Assembly: GCA_015680685.1 (NCBI GenBank)
Contig: MNCI01010159.1
Location: 241,230-298,476, forward strand
Length of the DNA stretch: 57,247 nucleotides
Direction of reading: 5' to 3'
Origin: Gnetum montanum
Lineage: Eukaryota; Streptophyta; Gnetopsida; Gnetales; Gnetaceae
Below are positions 46,581 through 55,689 of this stretch, one piece after another (within the stretch, counting starts at the first letter, position 1; every line of letters begins with the position of its first letter). The translations under genes and the position numbers were made by a program. The notes under the pieces are model-generated. The model was not told the DNA's origin and did no database searches. It worked only from the letters and a program-made list of their open reading frames with translations.

Positions 46581-47456
46581 TGATGAAGTTTAAGTTGATT
46601 AGTTGCATTGATGCATGTCCATCAATGCAGCCCCATCGATGCATCTCCATCAACACATCCTTGAATGCATTAGCTCATATGCATTGATATTAATCCTCCA
46701 TAAGCCTATATAAATATGTACATCATCCACATTTATGATACCTTTGGTCATTTACATAATGAATCTCTTGCAATTTTTTTTGTATGACTTAGCTAAAATT
46801 CCCTTTTTCCCTCATCATGGATTGAGTTGATTAAATGAAATTTATTGAAATGCATGTTGTACCTAGAAACTTCTACATGACAATAATAAAATTGGAAGTA
46901 GCGCTTAAACAAGCATTTAGTTTCTTTCTAAGCACTTTAATTTAATAGCATTTTTACATTCCTACACTTTGAAAATTAATATATTATTTCATAATAATCT
47001 AAGTACAGTCACTTTGAGCATGTTATACTAATCCTTGGTAATCTTAGCAATAGATACTTGGTACACCTAGTAGTGACCACTTAGTAACCCAACAATATTA
47101 GTATAAGTTTAGGATCAAGACAAAATGTGGAAATGGATACTTCATCTTAGGATAGATTAGATAGCATTTAGTTCCATAGATAATTAGGATTTAATATTTT
47201 TATCACTTCACCATATTATTATCTTAATGTTTTAATAATAACAAAAACAAAAATATAAATCTCTTATGCCTTGATCATACTTAATCATACATACAAAGTT
47301 AACATAAGTAATGATTAGGAAGACAATGACTAGCAATATCATGTTTAACTATTTATGATAGTATCCACTCAGGTAGGATCCATGGAATTTGACTAGATCA
47401 TATGTACATGCTTGTGATTCATATGGTTGGGCATAGGGAACATTCGTTACTCATTA
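46581..47456 (+). repeat. Element A 3' LTR
   Basis: Starts TGATGAAGTT, ends CTCATTA. U3 holds CATTGATG, CATCAATG, CATCGATG and CATCAACA starting at 46606, 46620, 46634 and 46648, an exact 14-bp period, followed by a TATATAAAT box. Confidence 0.9.
47278..47428 (+). other. U5 hairpin with loop-tail complementarity (A 3' LTR)
   Basis: TACTTA (47278-47283) pairs with TAAGTA (47305-47310). The 5' LTR of the same element has CACTTA/TAAGTG, so both sides changed together. AATCATAC (47283-47290) faces ATATGGTT (47421-47428). Confidence 0.5.
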
Positions 47457-48073
47457 GCATTAAAACCAAATGTTTTACCACTAGGCTAATACCTCATTGT
47501 TAATTTAGCACTAAATTTAAATTGATTGCAATTCAAAAAAGCATAAAAAGATAGAACACACATAGTAGATGAAGTAGAAGGAGAATGAAAGACCTGCATT
47601 ACTCCTAACCTACATTACTCTTAAGTTTCTAAAGAAATTTGTTTATGTGTTATGGTTTTTCTAATAGATCATGGTAACATGGTAGAGGGATCATTTTATT
47701 TACATATGAAAGAATTGTTATGGATGTAAAGGAAAATTTGTAGTTAACTTGTGCTAGACTTTACTTTTTTATTTTACAATTAGTTTAGTTTTAGTTTTTC
47801 TAAGCCAAGATATCTAAAAATTGTTGTAAAAGAAAGAGAGAAGACATGTGAGAGTTAATTGTGTATTAACTCTATTATTGTAGCTTGGAATTATCTATTT
47901 AAATCCATCATGGGTTTGATTATGAGTAGTGAGTTGACAGTGTATGATCTCTTGTGTAAAAGGATTGCTGTGATGGAAGCAATTGATTTGTAATATTTGT
48001 AAACATCTTTGTATCTTTATAGTTTTATCTCTCACTTCATTCTATAAGTTTTATTTTCTTCTTCTTGTGTTAT
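47457..48073. other. Right flank of A, possibly the end of a Copia-type LTR
   Basis: The first 60 bases complete the repeat unit split by A. The rest has no gene. A TATTTAAAT box near 47896 and a long T/C-rich end (tttattttcttcttcttgtgttat) resemble plant Copia LTR ends. Element D sits exactly where its PBS would begin. Inference only. Confidence 0.35.
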
Positions 48074-48872
48074 TGATGAGCCGTGATATCATGTACGCAA
48101 TATCGCATCCGCCACGCGATATCGCGTCTTGCCTCATCTTCTATAAATAAGAGGTGGCACCCTTTGTTCCTGAGTTAGGCATAGACCCTTAGCCAAACTC
48201 TTGTAGTTTTACCATTCTAGAGTTAGAATAATTTCTGTGTGCCCACAGTAGGAGTCATAGAGTGAATGGATCTTTATTCAAGCAAATTGTACCTGAGCAC
48301 ACATTTGTGTACATCAATAAAGATGAACTTTATGATAAACCTTGCAGCATATGGATTAAGCTAATTAGTAATTAATTATTGTTCAATGTTTAATGATTTC
48401 CTAGCTAATTAATCTCTCTCTCAACCTTTGACTCTCTTAGTTAAGTACACTTGGTACGACCGCTTCGAGCATGCGTGTAGCGCTTGGTAACCTAGTAACG
48501 ACTAGTGTTTGGTAATCCCAGCAGTGTTGCACTAGTTCAGGATGTGTACAGAAAGTGGGAACAAATATTGGTGTTAGAAAAAAATTAGAATTTAGTTAGT
48601 GAATAGTTAATGTAAGTTAGTCACTTAGTTCTCTTTACCTTCGCTTATTAGCATAATACATTAAAAAGATAAAAGCTATAAAAATTCATATACCTCAAGC
48701 TTACTTAACCATACATCCATGACAATACAAGTAAGTTTGGAAAGACAATGATTGGTTAACCTTGAGTGTTCCATTAAGGTGTGTAAGCACTTAGTTCTTG
48801 GAGTTCGATTGGATCACGCATGAAATGCTTGTATTCGTATGGTTGAGTGTAGGGGTACCTCGCCACTCATCA
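48074..48872 (+). repeat. Element D 5' LTR
   Basis: TGATGAGCC to CACTCATCA. U3 has three GATATC/AATATC motifs (48085, 48099, 48118), TATAAATA at 48142-48149 and AATAAA near 48322. Confidence 0.95.
48697..48844 (+). other. U5 hairpin with loop-tail complementarity (D 5' LTR)
   Basis: AAGCTTACTT (48697-48706) pairs with AAGTAAGTTT (48729-48738) with one wobble. Loop AACCATAC (48707-48714) is the exact complement of GTATGGTT (48837-48844). Confidence 0.65.
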
Positions 48873-48873
48873 T

Positions 48874-48891
48874 TGGCACCATTGCCAGGGA
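48874..48891 (+). other. Primer-binding site, tRNA-Asp type (D)
   Basis: TGGCACCATTGCCAGGGA, three changes from the Athila tRNA-Asp PBS, each a CpG turned into CpA. Confidence 0.88.
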
Positions 48892-49016
48892 CTTAGTTGT
48901 TTGTGTGCTACGTACAACATAGGAAATCATCCATATCATTGGAACACTAGAATGAACCTTTAGGGTTAATCAAGGAAAGATAAGACAACGATAAAGCACA
49001 CACCAAACAAGAAAAA

Positions 49017-51370
49017 ATGTCTTCTTCTTCACATAAGAGCATTTCACCGCCTAGGACTAACACAAGAGACAATCGGTGGCATAATACACGTAACCAAGAT
49101 CTGCTAGTTCGTCAATAGTTTCATGTGGTATATACTCATCATGATGAGTATGTACCTGATTTTATCTTTATTCTCCACCAAGATGAACAACTGTGTTGGA
49201 TAGACTTGGAGGGTAACATAGTGTTGCCTCCAGACCAATCAGTCCCCAACATGCTCCTTTGTGCTCTCACACGAATAGGCATGCCATTTTTATACATAAA
49301 ATACATTGCATGCGATCATGACACAAGGGACTATCATCTCATAGAAGCACAATTTCAAAGGGACTTGCAACAGGAGGGTTACCACACATCCTTGAAGGAT
49401 AAATGACCCCATAATGCCTTGCATGTCTTAAGAAAAATTGGGGATGGTGAACTTGCTTCAATAGGTTCCCCACCAAATGATGTTCCTCCTCCTAATAATG
49501 GTCAAGAGGTGGTGTATTAGAACCTCCACTCCATGGTTCACAACCCTAGTTCTGATCTCCATGAACATGAAGTGTTCAACGAGGGAACACAAACACATGA
49601 TAAGGGTAGACGTTCTGATCGTAATCACGATCAAGGCCAAGACCATTGAAGAGAAGGTAGAAAATACCTTCATGGTGATGGTTCTCCTTCTTCTTCACCT
49701 TCATCATCACATTCACCCTCTCGTTGAGTGTCCAGATGTAGTCATAAGAAAACCAATCATGAGGATAAAGGAAAACAAAGTGAAAAACATTGACGAGACA
49801 GTCAAGAACAAGGATGAGGGCACTCTAAGGAATCAAGGCATAGAAGAAGGGAGAGTAGGGAACTGCGTAGACACCATAGATGCTATGAACGAGATGACCA
49901 TGAAGAACCCCTACTTGCAACTAGAAGCATAATAGATATAATGGAGGCCATAAGAGTTCCAAGAAGGCACCAAAAGGATAGCAGGATCAAGAGGTTAGAC
50001 ACGGACAACATCCCACGATTTGAAGGGGGATATAATGCTGATCCTCAAAATCATTTGTAAGCATTCCACGATGCATGTGCCTTGCAAAACATAGAGAATG
50101 AATGGTAAAAACTGAAGTTATTCCCAAGGACACTAGTGAAAGAAGCTGAAAGCTAGTACTAATCCTTAGAATCAGAATCCATTCGGAGGTGGAGTACAAT
50201 GTTAGAACTATTCAATGATAAGTATCAAACATTCTCCCGAGTGTCTAACCTACCAAAGAAAATCTAAAGATGGAAGCAAGGAAACCATGAACCCTTGGAT
50301 GCTACCATGGGCCACTATTATGCACTGTTACATCGTTGTCCTAGCCATGGTTATTCGCAGTGTGATCAACTACACCATCTCATGGATGGACTTAGGCATG
50401 AAATAAGAAGAACCCTTGGAACATATGCCCAAGGAAGATTATCAGAGCTTAGGTCTCATCAAATTCATAGATTGCGGGAGTAAGTAGTCAAGGAAGAAGG
50501 TGAGCTACAAAAGAGAGAAAGTGCAGAAGAGTACAACCGAGATCCTTCCCTCCACAAAAGGGGAGTGAGATTCTGTGAGGAGGAAGAAGAGTCACCACTC
50601 AAAGAGGTGGTGAATAGGAAAACCTTGCCACTTCAAAAGTTAACAATAGAAGTATTAGCAAAGGTAGACCAAATGTGGGACTCCCTAGATAGTAGGTTTG
50701 AAACTGCTCTTAAAATTATAGAGGAGTCTAGGGAGCGAGGTAGTGACTATGACAAAAAGAAAAAGAGAGAAATGGACAATGCATGTAACAAGGGTAAGGG
50801 CAAAATGGCCATCACCGAAGAGGTTGTGGATTCAGACATGGACAATGATGGTGGATGTGAGATATGCCAATATGACCATCCTAAGGGATGTTGCCCAGTA
50901 ATCTCACATCTACAAGAGTCTAGGGTGTATGCACTCAACCCACAACTTAATAAATGATAAGCACCCTGATGGTTACCTTATCCGCAAGGTAACCCAAGAC
51001 AGTTCCATCAACCTTCAACATATTATCCAAGTGGAACTCCACCACAACCCATTGAGCAACATCAATATTGGCAATACCCACAGTCATGGGGGATGCCACC
51101 ACCAAGGCAACAGTACCCCTACTAGCAACTGGATCCATATGGCTACTACGTGCAACATCCAATCTCTCCACATGACTCTATTGGTCATTTTACACCACAA
51201 CATCACTACCAAGCTCCGGAGTATTATAGAACTCCTTCTCCTAGGGGAGATAACCCACAAGCATACCATCCTTCAAATCCATCCACAACTCTCACACTGA
51301 TAGCTCCATTACCACCTGCTCCAGCAATGTAGGGAGAACTCCCCACTCAATCGTAGCAATGTAATGCCAC
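49017..51370 (+). pseudogene. gag of element D, nearly readable
   Basis: The ATG at 49017 starts a serine-rich N-terminus. A conserved domain follows (HHDEYVPDFIFILHQDEQL, EGNIVLPPDQSVPNML; open 49125-49406), then an SR-rich linker. The capsid core is near 49990-50480 (IPRFEGGYNADPQNH, LKLFPRTLV, FNDKYQTFSRVSNLP, MGHYYALLHRCPSHGYS). A charged helix region leads to a knuckle-like CEIC-x3-H-x3-C at about 50857-50892. A P/Q/Y-rich tail ends it. Gag packages the RNA into particles. Stops seen (for example CAA to TAA in HLQAF and WQK) are C to T changes. It is the best gag in the window. Confidence 0.85.
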
Positions 51371-52305
51371 GAGGGCTATGAATCCTCAACCCATAGTTGG
51401 TTCTGGAAACCTTGTGAAGAAAAGACCTTTCTTTAGAACCAACAGTTCAACCAAGCCCTCACAACCACAAGCAGTTGAACCTTTGAATGCCCCTCCATCA
51501 AATAAGGCTTCAGATCTCCCTTCAAATCAAACACCGAACTCAACACATATGGTTATGTTAATGCATATCGTTACTGACTGGATTAAGGTGGACCACCTTC
51601 ACAGAAAATTTTCTAATCTTGGAAGCCCTCTAATCTATCTCCAAGTCACTGGGAATGAACCATGTAAAGCTCTTCTGGACTCAAGTTCCGGAGTCAACCT
51701 AATGTCACAAGAGATGTACAAAGCCTGGAACCTACCTCCATCACCTAGAGCTAGCCAACCAGTCCATCACTGTTCCCTTAGGACTGGTGGAGGAAATTGT
51801 TACCACTGTGTGTGGGTGGTTGTACCTAGTTGATTTCCTAGTGATACAAGTAAATAATGATAAAGGGGACTTCCCAATAATAATGGGAAGGGCATGGCTA
51901 GGTACTGTAGATGCACGCCTAGGAATCCACCATCTTTCCTAGGAGATATCTAAGGAGAAAACTTTTGGAAAGATCGAAAAGAAGAAGGTTCCATGCATCG
52001 CATACAGTGACACAAGGTGCAATTGTGTGTAGAGATCATGGGTAGTACAAAGTTTAGCATTGCCTACATGCAATCGGTGTGCACAAGACCTTACCCTACA
52101 AACATGCCTGTATGTAGCAGCCACATGACAAAGAGACACCCAGTGGTTGATAGCTGATTAAGAGAGCAACTCACTAACATGCATGGAACTAAGTGAGGGA
52201 ATAACTTGTGCAAAGCATAAATGCATTGGAGTAAGATCATTGCCAACTTCCAAACCTTAACTTGGAAAACATCAATTGGGGGAAGTTGGAAATCCCTAAA
52301 AAGTC
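51371..52305 (+). pseudogene. Protease and start of the RT linker, element D
   Basis: LIYLQVTGNEPCKALLDSSS begins the retropepsin domain (catalytic D in LLDSSS, where C has LLDLGS), followed by NLMSQEMYKAWN. A frameshift occurs near 51760. NDKGDFPIIMGRAWLGTVDA follows, then KKVPCIAYSDTRCNCV. Homology with A continues to the linker KLEIPKK (about 52285-52305) just before RT, where the pol deletion starts. Confidence 0.8.
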
Positions 52306-52430
52306 AGACAAAAACCTTAATAAGAGACTATTAGTCAATGTGCAATGAGCCAAACCCTTCCATGAACTTAGAATAGCTAGTGCACATAATACCTTTGAGA
52401 AGGGACGACCCTGCTCATTATTTCAGATCT
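52306..52430 (+). other. Pol deletion junction, element D
   Basis: Within this interval the sequence passes from the protease-RT linker to the block right after integrase (CAACTTAGTCATGGGGGAGA at 52458 matches C at 35553). About 3 kb of RT, RNase H and integrase are missing. Confidence 0.75.
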
Positions 52431-54342
52431 CCTCCTTCCAACTTAGTCATGGGGGAGATGGCCATCTCTACTGATCATTTGAGGCCCTCAGTTCCTTTTT
52501 AAGTTTTTTTTTATACATTTTTGTTTTACAAATTTATTTAGCTTTTCTTATTTTTTTTACAACATCATTTATACTTTTTCATTTCTTTGTGTGTTTGTTT
52601 GTTTTGTTAGGTTCATCACCTAATAACTGCTCCTGATGGTGGTCTCAATGGTATTCTATTGATTGCTAATGTTTGGTTTTTACCTTTGAGTTATAATGAT
52701 GATACTAAGGTATGGTTCTTTTGATATAATAGGCAATGAGTCCACATCATCCATGCATTCATAAATTTCTATGGTCTCTCTTGGCTTGGAACTATACAAT
52801 CCCTTTCTTAACAATAAAACTATTAATGAATCGGTGATTGGACATTTCTCAAACTAAGGAAGGACTCAAGGACTAAAAAGGGTGTGACTTCAAGGGGATT
52901 TGATGCATTTGTGTTTGCCATTTTCATGGGTGCTTGGATGTTTTCTTCTTGAGTTTTCCTTACCATTCTGACATTGCTCCATTATTGGGAAGCTAATCTA
53001 ATAAAAATAATAAGTCTTTACATGGTGTGGTTCTCACACAAAAAGAAAAAAGAAAAAAGTGAGAATTCAAAGCACACCCCTTAGATAAAATAATCATCTG
53101 GGCTACAACCATTGGTTATGGAATTGAATAAACATGTTCCCTCTAACTAAGGCCCTTTCTCACTTCCTACTTTTCCCTTTCTTGTTTCCTTGGAATGGTG
53201 GTGAATCTTTGGTAGAAGCATTCCTATTACTTCAGGTGGATGGATTGGCCAAGTGTATTAATGCAAAGTCACTAGATGTGGTTTGTTTGAGGCTGGATTT
53301 GGAATGAGATCTACTAAGTCACATTAACCATACATACACAAGGGGTTGTACACCACCTTGTTCTTGGGACTCCATTCCATTCTCTTCTCTCTTCCTCCCA
53401 TTATTCTTTCTCCACTTTCCACCTCATTGCTAGTTGTATCAGTAGTCTATATGTTGGTTGATGCATTGTTGTCTTTTTGGTAAATTCTTGTGGTTAAGAC
53501 TTTAACTCTTGCTTCCAAATGATATTTCTAGAGCCTACGGACTCTTTGAATGTGGGTTTGTTAGGGCATAAATGACATGAACCTGCTTTGGGGAGGACCC
53601 ACTGGCATTCCTATTTGGTGCATCAGTTAACTTCTTTCCCTTAAATTTTTTTTGCAATCACCATTTGTTTTGTTCATTACCACCTCTGACATCCATTTTA
53701 TTGGTGTTGCCATTGTTTATTTTTCTCCATCTTTCTTATTCCTTATCTTTTTCCATTCTATTGCTACTGGAGGATCGCTCTTAGTCATGGGGGTCCTAGT
53801 CCAATTTTTTCAATTTTCTCCTAACCCCTACACCTTGGGTAGTCACCAGTGTTATATCTCCAGAATTCGCATTAGCCATATCACAACTCAGCCAATGGAC
53901 CATACATCGAGGCAAGGTATCAACTACATTATGATTTATTTATCCTTGCTAATATGAGACTATGTTGTGTGTGTAGATGGCAATCATACAACAATGGATT
54001 GGACTTGGAGGAAACACTTAAGATGGACTGGTGTTGGAATAGTTATGCAATGAACAAGATTGATGGCATGGTTATGGATGGACAATGGAAGGCACAATCT
54101 TGGTAGTGGTAGTAACATGCCTTCTTCTTTTCTTCTCTCTTAGCTGCCAAATAAGGCTGGATGTCAAATGTTTATAGTGTTTACTCTTATGGTCATGAAC
54201 ACTAATATTGCAATGTATTGTAATGATGATCCATTCACGTGTCACCCCATTCACCATTAGTGTCATTCAAGTCAATAATCCCATACCTTTCGAATATTTT
54301 GTAAGGAACTCGAGGACAAGTTTTCATTCAGTCATGAGGGTA
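52431..54342 (+). other. 3' non-coding block of element D, without ORF3
   Basis: Aligns with the visible interior of E over its length and in islands with A to C (GGTGTGACTTCAAGGGGATT at 52890, GAATTCAAAGCACACCCCTT at 53065, GGGGAGGACCCAC at 53591). Frames are short and broken. It ends with the polypurine tract GTCATGAGGGTA before the 3' LTR. Confidence 0.7.
53917..53976 (+). other. Possible 60-bp mini-intron before a short ATG frame, element D
   Basis: GCAAG|GTATCA, a TGCTAAT branch-like motif (53947-53953) and GTGTGTGTAG|ATGGC have the form of a minimal plant intron. The ATG frame (MAIIQQWIGLGGNT) is short in D but 75 codons in E, where the acceptor AG is lost. Confidence 0.35.
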
Positions 54343-54702
54343 TGATGAGTCACGATATCGTATACGCAATATCACGTATGCGATATCGCATCCGCCATGT
54401 AATATCGTATATGCGATATCGCATCTTGCCTCATATTCTATAAATAAGAGGTGGTGCCCTTTGTTCTCGAGTTATGCATAGAACCTTAGCCAAAATCTTG
54501 TAGTTTTACCATTCCAGAGTTAGAATAATTTCTGTGTACTTGCAGTAGGAGTCATAGAGTGAATGGATCTTTATCTGAGAAAATTGTTCCTGAGCACACA
54601 TTTGTGTATGGAAATGAAGATAAACTTTATGATAAACCTTGTAGCATACAGATTAAGCTAATTAGTAATTAATTATTGTTGAATATTTAATGCTTTCCTA
54701 GT
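54343..54702 (+). repeat. Element D 3' LTR, left part
   Basis: Starts TGATGAGTC. U3 has five GATATC/AATATC motifs (54354, 54369, 54382, 54401, 54415) where the 5' LTR has three. TATAAATA at 54439-54446. Cut after CTAGT by element E. Confidence 0.92.
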
Positions 54703-55689
54703 TGATGAGTGGTGAGGCACCCCTACACTCAACCATACGAATACGAGCGTAGCACGTGCGATCTGGTCGAACTCCGCAGACTAAGTGCCTACACGCCCCA
54801 TGAAACACTTGGGGTTAATCACTGGTTGTCTTCCCAGACTTACTTGTGGTTGTCATAGTGTATGGTTAAGTAAGTCCAAGGTATATTATTTTTATGGTAT
54901 TTTATGTTTTATGTCCTATGCTATTGAGGTGAAGGGTTGAAGGAACTAACTAACTCTAACTAATGACTAAGTCTAAATTACCTAGCGTTAGCATCCGTTC
55001 CCACTTACCATACACACCTTGAACCGATGCAACCACGACTACCAAATGCTAATCATTACTCGGATCACCACACGTGACGCATGTGCTCGAAGTGGTCTTA
55101 CTGAGGTACTTAACTAGGAGGAAAGGATTGAGAGAATCTATCTAGCCTAAGTGCTATGAGCAGCCAATTCCTTGACTAACCATACACATATGAGACTACC
55201 ACTGGGATTACCAAGCATAGATCCTAGATACGCCACTGGGTTACCAAGTAGTCATACTAGATGCTCGTAATCAAGTCGTACTCATACTGCATGCGATGAG
55301 CAGCCGATTCCTTGACTATCTGTACACATCCTTAGATGCTCATAATCAAGTCGTACTCATTCCGCATTCTAGGAGTTTAAGGGTGAGAGAGAAAACAATA
55401 AATAAAATCCTATTCCATGCACTGCAAGGTTTATCTAGGAAGTTCATCTTTATTTCTGTACACAACTTGTGTACAGGTACAATGTTGCTCGAATAAAGAT
55501 CTGTTCATTTTCGGACTCCTACTGCAGGCACATGGAAAATATTCTATCTCTGGAGTGATCAAACTATGAGAGTTTCCCTACTTCTAACTTAGGATGGGGA
55601 AACAAGGGAGAGCTGCCTCTTATTTATAGATATGGCGGTAGACCACGATATTGCGTACACGATATCGCGATGCAAGTCGCATCTCATCA
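54703..55689 (-). repeat. Element E 3' LTR
   Basis: On the minus strand it starts TGATGAGATG and ends CACTCATCA. TATAAATA corresponds to 55621-55628, with GATATC/AATATC motifs between. At 987 bp it is longer than the D LTR because of internal duplications around GATGCTCGTAATCAAGTCG (55258 and 55333) and GAGCAGCC-ATTCCTTGACTA (55158 and 55299). Confidence 0.92.
54731..54877 (-). other. U5 hairpin with loop-tail complementarity (E LTR)
   Basis: On the minus strand GGACTTACTT (54868-54877) pairs with AAGTAAGTCT (54836-54845). Compared with D, two pairs have changed on both sides. Loop AACCATAC (54860-54867) is the complement of GTATGGTT (54731-54738). Confidence 0.65.

Larger units (their letters stand above)
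7734..47456 (+). mobile_element. Element A: decayed Athila-type Ty3/gypsy retrotransposon with nested insertions
   Basis: Two related LTRs (7734-8602 and 46581-47456, 869 and 876 bp) start TGATGAAG and end CTCATTA. They enclose a PBS, gag, protease, RT, RNase H, integrase, a long non-coding block, a third ORF and a polypurine tract. Nested inside are a foreign segment (about 9716-13579), a 507-bp insert, element B and element C. Subtracting these leaves about 11 kb of A itself, a normal Athila size. No matching target duplication remains (left tagaa, right gcatt), consistent with great age. The split flanking repeat supports a single insertion event. Confidence 0.85.
48074..54702 (+). mobile_element. 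Element D: pol-deleted Athila-type element, 3' LTR interrupted by E
   Basis: The 5' LTR (48074-48872) is preceded by GTTAT and followed by a well-preserved PBS. The 3' LTR begins at 54343 and is cut at 54702 by element E; its remainder must lie right of the window. Internally, gag and protease are relatively well preserved, while RT, RNase H, integrase and ORF3 are absent. The PBS has only three CpG-type changes, so D is younger than A to C. Confidence 0.9.

Noticed and set aside
7734-47456. Claim of a perfect target duplication for element A
   Set aside because: Left TAGAA and right GCATT do not match. Shifted readings such as TTAGA/TTAGC require moving the LTR ends, so I rely on the split flanking repeat.
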